Of a stretch of DNA of 64,000 nt, positions 52,483 to 61,263 are shown piece by piece. The notes under the pieces are model-generated. The model worked only from the letters and a program-made list of their open reading frames with translations, was not told where the DNA came from and did no database searches. A program made the position numbers and the translations under genes. Within the stretch, counting starts at the first letter, position 1, and every line of letters starts with the position of its first letter. This stretch comes from Rossellomorea sp. SC111 (GTDB lineage Bacteria; Bacillota; Bacilli; Bacillales; Bacillaceae_B). The stretch is taken from NCBI RefSeq assembly GCF_024733565.1, contig NZ_JANIOC010000012.1, forward strand, positions 1 through 64,000. Direction: 5' to 3'.

Positions 52483-53658
52483 ATGAACTGGAATGATTGC
52501 ATCGAGAGAACGAATACTCACTCCGTTAAATGGTCGTTTCCTGACGGGGACGTGATCCCTATGTGTATAGCAGACATGGACTTCCAAGTTTCTTCTGCTA
52601 TTGTGGAAGCACTGAACAAGAAGGCCCGGCACGGCATTTATGGCTATACGACGTTTAGCGATCGATACTTTGAGTCCATTATGACATGGTGGAAAAGGCG
52701 CTTCCAAATGGATATTAAAAAAGAATGGATCAGCTTCAGCCCGGGGATCATTCCTGGTATCAATGTGCTTCTGTCCGTGCTGGCTGAACCCGGCGACGGC
52801 GTCATCATTCAGGATCCGGTTTATTATCCTTTTTATAGCACGATTGAGAACCACGGCTGTTCAGTGATAAAAAACACATTACTCTATAAAGATGGCGTGT
52901 ATACCATTGATTTCGACGATTTGGAAGAGAAAGCGAGCGGGTCTAGAACCAAGATCCTTATTCTCTGCAGCCCTCATAATCCGGTAGGACGGGTATGGTC
53001 AAAAGAAGAACTGAGGAAAATTGGTGATATCGCCAAACGTCATGATTTATGGATCATCTCTGACGAAATGCATGGAGATATAGTGTATGAAGGATTTGAA
53101 CATACTCCTCTCTTTAAAGAGGATGAGAGTCTGTTGGAAAGAAGCGTCCTATGTGCCGCTCCAAGTAAAACGTTTAACATAGCGGGGTTGCAAACCTCGA
53201 TCCTCCTTATTCCCAATGAAAATGTAAGGGAAAGGTATCAGGACAAGCTCACCGGCTTTGGACTGATGCGGCCGAATGTGTTTGGGATTGAAGGCACCAT
53301 CGCGGCTTATGAGGAAGGTGAACCTTGGCTGAATGAGCTCCTGATGGTGTTGGAAGAGAATAAACAGTATGTAGAGAACTATCTGGGGCAGCACCTGCCG
53401 GAGCTTAGAGCCATAAAGCCACAGGCCACACATCTGATCTGGATCGACTGCACCGCTCTAGAAATGCAAGGGGAAGAACTTTGCAGATTCTTCTTGGAAA
53501 AAGCCCGAGTCAAATTCGACGAAGGCTTCAAATTCGGAGAGAGCGGCCAATCCTTCGTCCGAATGAACATCGCCTGCCCCAAAGAACGAGTAGATCTGGC
53601 GCTAAGAAGAATGCACGAAGCCATACTCGAACACCGTCTAAGAAGGCACAATGAATAA
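52483..53658 (+). CDS. patB: MalY/PatB family pyridoxal-phosphate C-S lyase
   Basis: A 391-aa PLP fold-type I aminotransferase-like enzyme. The Schiff-base lysine is K229 in APSKTFNIAGLQ. CSPHNPVGRVW and SDEMHGDIVY are typical of PatB/MalY cystathionine beta-lyases, which cleave cysteine conjugates to pyruvate, ammonia and a thiol. Begins MNWNDCIERTNTHSVKW after GAGAGGGGC. No linked sulfur genes are seen nearby. Confidence 0.9.
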   Translation: MNWNDCIERTNTHSVKWSFPDGDVIPMCIADMDFQVSSAIVEALNKKARHGIYGYTTFSDRYFESIMTWWKRRFQMDIKKEWISFSPGIIPGINVLLSVLAEPGDGVIIQDPVYYPFYSTIENHGCSVIKNTLLYKDGVYTIDFDDLEEKASGSRTKILILCSPHNPVGRVWSKEELRKIGDIAKRHDLWIISDEMHGDIVYEGFEHTPLFKEDESLLERSVLCAAPSKTFNIAGLQTSILLIPNENVRERYQDKLTGFGLMRPNVFGIEGTIAAYEEGEPWLNELLMVLEENKQYVENYLGQHLPELRAIKPQATHLIWIDCTALEMQGEELCRFFLEKARVKFDEGFKFGESGQSFVRMNIACPKERVDLALRRMHEAILEHRLRRHNE

Positions 53659-53670
53659 ATAACCAACCAA

Positions 53671-53708
53671 GATGAACAAAAGAGACCGCTTTTGTTCATC
53701 TTTTTATT
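53671..53708 (+). terminator. Terminator after patB
   Basis: Perfect 13-bp stem AGATGAACAAAAG/CTTTTGTTCATCT followed by TTTT. Confidence 0.92.
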
Positions 53709-53886
53709 TTTCCCCCAAATAAAATCAACTAACTTCAACCATTAAGGGAACTCTAACATTAAGCCGAAATCTGAAGAAATTTTTTGTCCATCACAAAAAA
53801 ACATGTTAAACTAAAAAATAGAACAATCCTTAGAAAACACAAAGAATCACCTGATAAATATTGTATTTTTGGAGTGGACATCTGTT

Positions 53887-53902
53887 TTTGAAACGCTTAC
53901 AT
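53887..53902 (+). promoter_or_regulatory. Candidate cre (CcpA) site before kbl
   Basis: TTTGAAACGCTTACAT matches the cre consensus WTGNAANCGNWNNCAW with one mismatch, 17 bases before the kbl start. A site this close to the start would be expected to repress in the presence of glucose. Confidence 0.55.
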
Positions 53903-53919
53903 AACAGGAGGACGAGAAT

Positions 53920-55110
53920 ATGACAAGCAAGACATTAGATCACTTTCTACAAGAAAACCTTGAAGATTTAAAATCACGCGGTTTGTATAATGAAATCGAT
54001 CCATTGCAAGGTGCAAATGGACCGGTGATCACCATTAACGGGAAAAAGCTCGTGAACTTATCTTCAAATAACTATCTGGGACTCGCCACAGATGAACGCC
54101 TGAAAAAGGTAGCGATTGAAGCCGTGAAAGAATACGGTGTTGGAGCAGGAGCTGTCCGTACCATCAACGGTACGCTGGATCTTCATGTGAAACTTGAGGA
54201 AAAGCTTGCAGAATTCAAAGGAACAGAGGCAGCGATCGCTTATCAATCAGGATTCAACTGTAACATGGCAGCCATCTCAGCCGTGATGGATAAGAATGAT
54301 GCCATCCTTTCAGATGAACTGAACCATGCATCCATTATTGACGGATGCCGTCTATCAAAAGCCAAGGTCATCCGCTTTGGTCACTCCGATATGGAAGATC
54401 TTCGTGCGAAAGCGAAAGAAGCTAAGAATTCCGGTCAATACAACAAAATCATGATCATCACGGACGGAGTATTCTCCATGGACGGGGATGTATGTAAGCT
54501 TCCTGAAATCGTTGAAATTGCAGAGGAATTCGATATCATGACGTATGTGGACGATGCTCACGGTTCAGGTGTCCTTGGTAAAGGTGCGGGTACGGTCAAG
54601 CACTTTGGTTTATCTGATAAAGTGGACTTCCAAATGGGTACGTTATCAAAAGCCATCGGGGTTGTCGGTGGATATGTAGCCGGCACTCAAAACCTGATTG
54701 ATTGGTTAAAGGTCCGTTCCCGTCCATTCCTATTCTCGACATCTTTGACACCGGCAGATGTGACGGCTTGTACGGAAGCCCTTGATCTTATCATGAATTC
54801 GACAGAGCTTCAGGATAAGATGTGGGAAAACAGCCGTTACTTGAAGGAAGAGCTGACGAAGCTTGGATTCGACATTGGAAACAGTGAGACACCTATTACT
54901 CCTGTAATCATCGGTGAGGAGCAGGCAACGCAGAACTTCAGTAAGCGTCTGTATGAAGAAGGGGTTTATGCAAAATCCATCGTGTTCCCAACTGTACCAA
55001 GGGGAACAGGTCGTGTAAGGAACATGCCTTCCGCTGCACATACGAAGGAAATGCTCGATTCTGCGATTGCAGCATATGAGAAAGTCGGAAAAGAAATGGG
55101 AATTATTTAA
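53920..55110 (+). CDS. kbl: Glycine C-acetyltransferase (2-amino-3-ketobutyrate CoA ligase)
   Basis: A 396-aa PLP enzyme of the alpha-oxoamine synthase family. It converts 2-amino-3-oxobutyrate plus CoA to glycine and acetyl-CoA. The Schiff-base lysine is K244 in [12 protein letters not shown]. Other signatures are [19 protein letters not shown] and [12 protein letters not shown]. It is paired with threonine dehydrogenase 90 bases downstream, so the two make the threonine-to-glycine pathway. A cre-like site precedes it. Confidence 0.95.
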   Translation: MTSKTLDHFLQENLEDLKSRGLYNEIDPLQGANGPVITINGKKLVNLSSNNYLGLATDERLKKVAIEAVKEYGVGAGAVRTINGTLDLHVKLEEKLAEFKGTEAAIAYQSGFNCNMAAISAVMDKNDAILSDELNHASIIDGCRLSKAKVIRFGHSDMEDLRAKAKEAKNSGQYNKIMIITDGVFSMDGDVCKLPEIVEIAEEFDIMTYVDDAHGSGVLGKGAGTVKHFGLSDKVDFQMGTLSKAIGVVGGYVAGTQNLIDWLKVRSRPFLFSTSLTPADVTACTEALDLIMNSTELQDKMWENSRYLKEELTKLGFDIGNSETPITPVIIGEEQATQNFSKRLYEEGVYAKSIVFPTVPRGTGRVRNMPSAAHTKEMLDSAIAAYEKVGKEMGII

Positions 55111-55200
55111 TCTAACAGTACAAACCGAATAGGGCGCGACTTACATAGCGGGCCCTATCTGTTTACGATATCACCAAAGGTAAATGCAGGAGGAAAGACG

Positions 55201-56142
55201 ATGAAAAAGATTTTAGTAACGGGTGCTCTTGGACAGATCGGATCTGAGCTCACCAATAAAATGCGTGAAGTATACGGTTCAGATAACGTCATCGCAACGG
55301 ATATCCGCGAAACGGATAGTCCGGTTGTAAAGAATGGCCCTTTCGAACAGCTTGACGTAACGAATGCAGAAAAAATGTTCGACATTGCCAAGACCCAAAA
55401 TGTGGATACCATCATTCACTTAGCCGCTCTATTATCTGCCACAGCAGAAGCGAAACCGCTTCTCGCTTGGAATCTGAACATGGGCGGACTTGTGAATGCC
55501 CTTGAGACATCAAGAGAGTTAGGATGCCAATTCTTTACACCGAGTTCCATCGGAGCATTCGGCCCATCCACACCGAAGGATTCAACACCACAGGATACCA
55601 TCATGCGCCCTACGACCATGTACGGGGTGAACAAAGTATCAGGCGAGCTTCTTTCAGATTACTACTTCACGAAATTTGGAGTGGACACCAGAGGGTTGCG
55701 TTTCCCTGGACTTATTTCTTATGAAACCCTCCCAGGCGGTGGAACGACGGACTATGCTGTAGAAATCTACTACGAGGCGATAAAGAATAATAAGTATACT
55801 TCCTATATTGGTGAAGGCACTTACATGGATATGATGTATATGCCGGATGCCCTCAATGCGATCATCGACCTGATGGAAGCAGACGGTTCTAAGCTTGAGC
55901 ATCGCAATTCTTTCAATGTGTCAGCCATGAGCGTGGCGCCTGAAGACATTGCCGGAGCGATCCGTGTCCACCAACCGGATTTTAAACTGGATTATAACGT
56001 TGATCCTGTTCGCCAAAGCATTGCCGAAAGCTGGCCAAACGCCATCGATTCCAGTGCAGCCATGAACGAATGGGGTTTTAAAGCGGAATACGATTTAGCC
56101 AAAATGACGTCCGATATGCTGGATAAATTGAAAACGAAATAA
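55201..56142 (+). CDS. tdh: L-threonine 3-dehydrogenase, SDR type
   Basis: A 313-aa extended-SDR (epimerase-like) enzyme with an N-terminal Rossmann motif [10 protein letters not shown], catalytic Ser in [10 protein letters not shown] and the YxxxK motif [10 protein letters not shown]. The segments [27 protein letters not shown] and [11 protein letters not shown] are typical of the short-chain Tdh class (unlike the zinc MDR-type Tdh of E. coli and B. subtilis). It oxidises threonine to 2-amino-3-oxobutyrate for Kbl. AGGAGG precedes the ATG. Confidence 0.93.
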   Translation: MKKILVTGALGQIGSELTNKMREVYGSDNVIATDIRETDSPVVKNGPFEQLDVTNAEKMFDIAKTQNVDTIIHLAALLSATAEAKPLLAWNLNMGGLVNALETSRELGCQFFTPSSIGAFGPSTPKDSTPQDTIMRPTTMYGVNKVSGELLSDYYFTKFGVDTRGLRFPGLISYETLPGGGTTDYAVEIYYEAIKNNKYTSYIGEGTYMDMMYMPDALNAIIDLMEADGSKLEHRNSFNVSAMSVAPEDIAGAIRVHQPDFKLDYNVDPVRQSIAESWPNAIDSSAAMNEWGFKAEYDLAKMTSDMLDKLKTK

Positions 56143-56146
56143 AAGA

Positions 56147-56182
56147 AAGGATCCCTGTGAAACGTCATGGGGATCTTTTTTT
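56147..56182 (+). terminator. Terminator after tdh
   Basis: AGGATCCC pairs with GGGATCTT, followed by a run of Ts. Confidence 0.75.
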
Positions 56183-56360
56183 TATTTATTAAAGAAGTGT
56201 TTGGAAATACGACAAAAAATGACAATATTTGATATGTCCATGATATAATGAGAGGAAATGCAAGACAGAGAGTTCCCTTTTGTGGAAAAAAATGGTGAAA
56301 GTGCATCTGGACTATGCTAAACTTCAGAAGTCTAACACATTCCATAAAGGGGGATTTCAG

Positions 56361-57911
56361 ATGAGAGAAAAAATGAAAGTATTCGGTATTCCTTTAGGGG
56401 TCATGGTTCTATTTGTTGCTGCCCTGTTCATTCACCAGCTATTTCTTGTGAAACAACTTCCTCAGCCGGAATGGAGCCGTTCGATTCCACTGGACTATAC
56501 GTCTAAAGAAAAGCCTCAATTGTTCAAACACAATGAAGATTTATTTTTATCAAGTAAAGGACAAGTCCACGAGCTTACCATTAATGATGAGATGAATGTT
56601 TCAAAGGATAAAGTCAGTGATACGAAAATCACGAGGGGTTATCCATTTTGGACAGATGGTGATCAATTCATCTATTATAAAGACGGCAACTTAGTTCTGA
56701 CCCAAAACCAAAAGGATGAGATTCTTTATGAGGGGATCACAGGATTGGGAGCCGGGAGAGATCAAGTCTATTATTGGAATAATGAAAAGTTGTTCGAATA
56801 TGGAATTAAAGAGGGTTCTTCAAAGGAAGTCCATACTTTCCCTTCTGAAATCTCTGCTGTCCATGTTGAGAAGGATGGCAATTCCGTCATACAAGTGATG
56901 AAAGATGATACGCATGATTTCGTTTACTTTATGAATGAAAAAGGTGAAGTAACAGAAAAGCCTTTCCTGGTCGTTAATACAGCACAGAACAAAATGATAG
57001 ACGGATTGACGTTTAAAGTGGATGATGGGCAACTCATCCTGCTTTATAATGAGAAATCCCGATCTCAAGGTACTCTTTCTTACAATGTATACAAGGTACA
57101 AGCCCCATTACAAGAATTAGGAGCATCCATCCTGACAGGGACAAAGATGGAATTCGTGAATGAAAGCAACGGGGAAAAACTCGTTAGCCCCGGTGGAGCA
57201 CGGTTTGTGAACGTGGGCGGAGAAGAATCTGTCTTGTTCACGTCAGAAGGACAGGAGGTCGGGGATAGCAGCTCCGTCCGCCTATACTCAGCTCCATTTA
57301 GAAATGAAGACACATTGGAGGGCACAACCCTCAACACGACCAAGCATGTAACATATTCTCCCGTGCAATTAACCGACGAATCACTGGTTTGGTTTAATTA
57401 TGATGGTGGTACATATGAACTATATGGGGCCTCGCAGAACGAGCAAGTCGTTTCTGCGAGTACAAAATGGTCGGGAAGGTCAGTGAGGGAAGCGCTCAAC
57501 AACGGGGTCCTTATGATGTTCAGCAGCATCGTTACCACACTTACATCTTTTTATTGGTTTTTACCTTCTTTATTCCTGTTGATTTTGCTTTATATATTCA
57601 GACCGAATGTATTTGAAAAAGACGGGGTCAGCTGGGCGGAATATGCTTCAATCATCATTTTCCTGCTTATGCCGATCTCCTACACAAGCAAAGCGATGAA
57701 CCCTTACTTTTACCAGGTGGCGCCGGAGTACTTTGTGTTCCCTGGCAGCAGCTATGCATTGTTGGTGCTATTAAGCGTCATCACCTGGGTGATCTGGAAA
57801 AAAGGAAGAGATCCCGAGTGGGGGTCCTTCGCAGGTGCTTTCTACTTTATGGGAATCTATGTGCTTTTCTATATAACATCAATTGGACCGTATATATTTA
57901 ACTTATTTTAA
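56361..57911 (+). CDS. Membrane protein of unknown function
   Basis: A 516-aa protein. It has one N-terminal TM helix (VFGIPLGVMVLFVAALFIHQLFL), a long extracytoplasmic region (about 35-375) rich in short beta-strand repeats that may form a propeller-like fold, and four C-terminal TM helices (about 385-516). The ATG at 56361 lies after AAAGGGGGA; upstream in-frame codons lack support. No family recognised. It lies 37 bases before a sporulation-type kinase gene, so co-transcription and a shared signalling role are possible. Confidence 0.65.
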   Translation: MREKMKVFGIPLGVMVLFVAALFIHQLFLVKQLPQPEWSRSIPLDYTSKEKPQLFKHNEDLFLSSKGQVHELTINDEMNVSKDKVSDTKITRGYPFWTDGDQFIYYKDGNLVLTQNQKDEILYEGITGLGAGRDQVYYWNNEKLFEYGIKEGSSKEVHTFPSEISAVHVEKDGNSVIQVMKDDTHDFVYFMNEKGEVTEKPFLVVNTAQNKMIDGLTFKVDDGQLILLYNEKSRSQGTLSYNVYKVQAPLQELGASILTGTKMEFVNESNGEKLVSPGGARFVNVGGEESVLFTSEGQEVGDSSSVRLYSAPFRNEDTLEGTTLNTTKHVTYSPVQLTDESLVWFNYDGGTYELYGASQNEQVVSASTKWSGRSVREALNNGVLMMFSSIVTTLTSFYWFLPSLFLLILLYIFRPNVFEKDGVSWAEYASIIIFLLMPISYTSKAMNPYFYQVAPEYFVFPGSSYALLVLLSVITWVIWKKGRDPEWGSFAGAFYFMGIYVLFYITSIGPYIFNLF

Positions 57912-57948
57912 TTTGATCTTCACAAAAGTATGAGTCGGGCGGGTGACT

Positions 57949-59220
57949 ATGATGATAGAGAAAACGAATCGTACGAAGGCAAGGACATTTCACAATATAA
58001 TCATGCTCCTGATGGCTCTATTCGTGTTTCAGATCCTCGCTATACTCATGCTTGATAAACCCTGGAACATTATCGCTTCTCTTCTTTTGGTGAGTGCAGC
58101 GGCAGTGGTTCTCCTTTTCCTGTTAAAGGAAGGAAATCGGTTTATGCTAAAGCACCAGAAACTATTAGAAGAAGAGAATCAGCTCTCCACCCTCCTGCAT
58201 GCCCTCCCTGATTTTGTTTGCTTCAAAGATGGGGAAGGACGCTGGTTGAAGGTGAATCAATTTGGTCGAAAGCTGTATAATCTTGAGGACATTGATTATG
58301 TCGGCAAGACGGATAGGGATTTGGGAGAACTGGTTCCCTTCTTTAAAGACGCATTTGACTATTGCATCGATTCAGACGAGGAGTCATGGAAAGCAGAACA
58401 AATAACACGGTGTGAAGAAGGATTCTATCTTCCGAACGGAGAATTCAAAACTTTTGACGTCATTAAAGTCCCTTTATTTCACTCGGATCATGAGAGGAAG
58501 GGACTGGTCATCATCGGGAGGGATATTTCCCAGCAGAAGATCGCAGAAGAAATGCTGCTAAGGAAAGAAAAGCTTTCCGTGGTTGGCGAGCTTGCGGCAG
58601 GCATTGCTCATGAGATCAGAAACCCTCTAACAAGCATCAAGGGATTTATTCAGTTGTTGGAAGAAAATGAGCATGTATCCGACCACTACCTGAAAGTCAT
58701 GTCTTCAGAGATGGACAGGATCAATCAAATCGTAGGGGAATTGCTCATATTATCCAAGCCTCAAATGAGGGAATACCAGCCATTTGATATGAGTGATGTC
58801 CTGAGATATGTAGTCAAGGTCATGGGGCATGAAGCCCTTCTTAAAGGCATCACGTTGAATATCCAGCTTCCATCCTCCCCGATCCATGTGTTCGGGGATA
58901 AGAATCAATGCATACAAGTCTTTATCAATATAATTAAAAATGCCATCGAGTCCATGGGTGAAGGGGAAATCGATGTCGACTGGAAAATAAGGAACGAGTC
59001 TGTTCATATCATCATCCAGGATAGGGGAACCGGTATCTCTCCCGAACGATTGAAACGACTTGGGGAACCGTTCTTCACCCTGAAAGAAAAGGGTATGGGA
59101 CTAGGTCTGACCATCAGTCAAAAAATCATCGAAGACCATAAAGGCTCACTTCAGATTGATTCTGAAGTGAATAAGGGGACAAAAGTGGAAGTGACGTTTC
59201 CCGTGGTTCGAAATAGTTAA
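57949..59220 (+). CDS. Orphan sensor histidine kinase, sporulation-kinase (KinA-E) type
   Basis: A kinase of about 423 aa with two N-terminal TM helices (about 15-60), a single PAS domain (about 80-195) and HisKA with phospho-acceptor H221 in GIAHEIRNPLTSIKGFIQLL, the signature block of Bacillus phosphorelay kinases. HATPase motifs are NIIKNAIESM, DRGTGIS and GMGLGLTIS. No response regulator gene is adjacent, consistent with feeding Spo0F in the sporulation phosphorelay (inference). Start ATG 57949 or 57952 after GGGCGGGTG. An Sda-like kinase inhibitor is encoded 1.8 kb downstream. Confidence 0.87.
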   Translation: MMIEKTNRTKARTFHNIIMLLMALFVFQILAILMLDKPWNIIASLLLVSAAAVVLLFLLKEGNRFMLKHQKLLEEENQLSTLLHALPDFVCFKDGEGRWLKVNQFGRKLYNLEDIDYVGKTDRDLGELVPFFKDAFDYCIDSDEESWKAEQITRCEEGFYLPNGEFKTFDVIKVPLFHSDHERKGLVIIGRDISQQKIAEEMLLRKEKLSVVGELAAGIAHEIRNPLTSIKGFIQLLEENEHVSDHYLKVMSSEMDRINQIVGELLILSKPQMREYQPFDMSDVLRYVVKVMGHEALLKGITLNIQLPSSPIHVFGDKNQCIQVFINIIKNAIESMGEGEIDVDWKIRNESVHIIIQDRGTGISPERLKRLGEPFFTLKEKGMGLGLTISQKIIEDHKGSLQIDSEVNKGTKVEVTFPVVRNS

Positions 59221-59232
59221 CACTTGTTCCAA

Positions 59233-59273
59233 TCAAAAAACCCAGGTTCGAATCCGAACCTGGGTTTCATATT
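59233..59273. terminator. Bidirectional terminator
   Basis: Perfect stem AAACCCAGGTTCG/CGAACCTGGGTTT between the convergent kinase and YjiH-family genes. Confidence 0.92.
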
Positions 59274-59275
59274 TT

Positions 59276-60637
59276 TTAAAAGATCATATGAGCAATCGCT
59301 ACAATCACAAGTAACGTCAAGAATGTACGTTGCAGGAAGATGATGACGAGATCCTTGAAGTCGACCGGGATCTTGGAACCAAGGAGCAGTCCGCCAACTT
59401 CAGACATGTAAATCAATTGTGTGACCGATAAGCAGGCGATGACAAAGCGCGTCAGCTCACTTTCGATGCCTGAACCAAAGATGGCAGGCAGGAACATATC
59501 AGCAAATCCAACAAGGATGGAGCGTGAGGCTTCCGTTGCTTCCGGGATTTGGAGAAGCTCAAGGATCGGAATAAGCGGCATGCCAATGTATTCAAAGAAC
59601 TTCGTGTTCTCGGCAACAATCAGGGCCGTTGTCCCGATCGCCATGACAATCGGTGCTACCCCCATCCACATATCCAGCACATTTTTCATTCCATCTGTGA
59701 AAAACTTCGATGCACTGTTATTGTTTTTCGCCTGTACAAGAGCCTGCTCGTAGCCATAGCCGACACGGCTGTATCCTTCAGGAATCTCTTCCATCGTATC
59801 CTTTCCTTCCTGACCGTTGAAATATGTGTCAGGTTTACGGGATAGTGGCGGGATCCTAGGCAGGATAATCGCTGCAAGGAGTCCAGAGGCTGCTACCGTA
59901 AGATAGAACGGGATGAAATATTCACCAAGGTTCACCTGTGAAATAACAACGAGGCAGAAAGTGATGGATACGACAGAGAAGGTTGTCCCTATGACCGCTG
60001 CTTCCTTCTTTGTATAATATCCATCTTCGTACTGCTTACTTGTCAATAATACGCCGATCGTACCGTCCCCAAGCCATGATGCTAAGCAGTCGATGGAAGA
60101 ACGACCCGGAAGTCCGAATACAGGACGCATGATTTTCGTTAAGAGTGCCCCGAATAATTCGAGTAATCCGAAATTCAATAATAGCGGCAGGAAAAGTCCT
60201 GCAAAAAGAAACACAGAAAATAGAATGGTAAGGAGTCCATCCGGGTTTAAGAGAAGCCCTCCCGTTGCATCTGACCAGACCCATTCAGGTCCCAATTTAA
60301 AGAGAGTCATAACGGCAAAGATGGCGCCGACCACTCTGACAACGGCCCATACAGGCCTGACATCGAATAGACTTGAAAAAAACGGTGATTTAACAATGAA
60401 ATCCGGGTGTGCGAGCTTTGTGATGAATGTCCCGATGACCGTCAGGATGATCAAGCCTGTCATAATGGACGGTACATAGCTGCCGATCCAATCCTGTAGA
60501 AGACCAGATAAGACTGCGATTGGAATCGTAATTCCGTCTTTCCCCGGAACTGGTATCATAAATAGAAAAACTCCCAATAAGGAAGGGATGATAAATCGTA
60601 AATGACTTGTTAATGTAAAGCGATGTTGCTTATTCAT
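59276..60637 (-). CDS. YjiH family (nucleoside-recognition domain) membrane protein
   Basis: A 453-aa polytopic protein of about 10-12 TM helices with two Gate/nucleoside-recognition segments: LGDGTIGVLLTSKQYEDGYYTKKEAAVIGTTFSVVSITFC, and a C-terminal FADMFLPAIFGSGIESELTRF. YjiH proteins are putative transporters; the substrate is unknown. GAGGTGAATTT precedes the ATG at 60637. A candidate cre site lies about 190 bases upstream. Confidence 0.85.
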   Translation of the reverse strand: MNKQHRFTLTSHLRFIIPSLLGVFLFMIPVPGKDGITIPIAVLSGLLQDWIGSYVPSIMTGLIILTVIGTFITKLAHPDFIVKSPFFSSLFDVRPVWAVVRVVGAIFAVMTLFKLGPEWVWSDATGGLLLNPDGLLTILFSVFLFAGLFLPLLLNFGLLELFGALLTKIMRPVFGLPGRSSIDCLASWLGDGTIGVLLTSKQYEDGYYTKKEAAVIGTTFSVVSITFCLVVISQVNLGEYFIPFYLTVAASGLLAAIILPRIPPLSRKPDTYFNGQEGKDTMEEIPEGYSRVGYGYEQALVQAKNNNSASKFFTDGMKNVLDMWMGVAPIVMAIGTTALIVAENTKFFEYIGMPLIPILELLQIPEATEASRSILVGFADMFLPAIFGSGIESELTRFVIACLSVTQLIYMSEVGGLLLGSKIPVDFKDLVIIFLQRTFLTLLVIVAIAHMIF

Positions 60638-61004
60638 AAATTCACCTCAGAAGTAGTAGTAACGGAAAAATGAAACATTATTCATTTTAATGCATACATA
60701 TAAAATTGTCCATAATAAGTTCAGGGAAGAAAGCTTATGTATTCCTCAGATGGTTTTCCCTAAGGAAGTGACGTTGAAACCTAAAGTTTCAATAAAAACG
60801 TTCAAATGCGAATCGCTAAAATGAAAACGCTATCTTTCAGTTCCCCCTCTAGTTTACTAAAATTTTAAAAAATTTCAATAATAATCGGGGTACATTGGTA
60901 CGTTTGAACTAAAAAATAGGTTAGATATTTTAAAATAAGAGGTTTATCCTGAGTTAAAGAGGGTATAAAGAATCCATACCTTGGATAGTCAGGAGTTGTA
61001 ATCG
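60638..61004. promoter_or_regulatory. Divergent intergenic region with a candidate cre site
   Basis: 367 bases between the YjiH-family gene (-) and the sda-like gene (+). ATGAAAACGCTATCTT at 60821-60836 matches cre (WTGNAANCGNWNNCAW) with one mismatch and probably concerns the YjiH gene. No perfect DnaA box is present upstream of sda, only a weak TTATCCTGA near 60943. Confidence 0.45.
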
Positions 61005-61136
61005 ATGACATCTCTAACAAAACTTACTGAAGAGCAATTGACTAATGTGTATCAACTGGCACAGGAAGAAGGATTGGAAGAAGAATTTATTGAGATGCTA
61101 GAAGGGGAGATGGAAAGAAGGGAAAGCGTACGCTAG
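61005..61136 (+). CDS. sda: Sda-like sporulation histidine kinase inhibitor
   Basis: A 43-aa peptide starting MTSLTKLTEEQLTNVYQLAQ and ending FIEMLEGEMERRESVR. The spacing L-(S/T)-(D/E)-E-x-L-x3-Y-x2-A-x4-L-x3-FI-x2-(L/I)-x2-E-(I/M)-x-RR is that of Sda, a helical-hairpin checkpoint protein that binds sporulation kinases and blocks phosphotransfer when replication is perturbed. AGGAG lies nine bases before the ATG, and a terminator follows. A KinA-E type kinase is encoded nearby. It may be one of several Sda paralogues. Confidence 0.78.
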   Translation: MTSLTKLTEEQLTNVYQLAQEEGLEEEFIEMLEGEMERRESVR

Positions 61137-61179
61137 AAGACATGCGAAGATAATAGATAATGAACGTCCATACATAACG

Positions 61180-61215
61180 GCCGGTCTCTCAGGGGAGGCT
61201 GGCCTTTTTATTGAT
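61180..61215 (+). terminator. Terminator after sda
   Basis: GGCCGGTCTC pairs with GGAGGCTGGCC, followed by TTTTTATT. Confidence 0.8.
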
Positions 61216-61220
61216 CCAAG

Positions 61221-61253
61221 AAAAAAAGCACCATCAATGAGAATGGCGCTTTC
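61221..61253 (-). terminator. Terminator of the AtoE-family gene
   Basis: On the minus strand GCGCCATTCTC...ATGGTGC is followed by TTTTTTTCTT. Confidence 0.75.
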
Positions 61254-61263
61254 GCTTTTTCTG

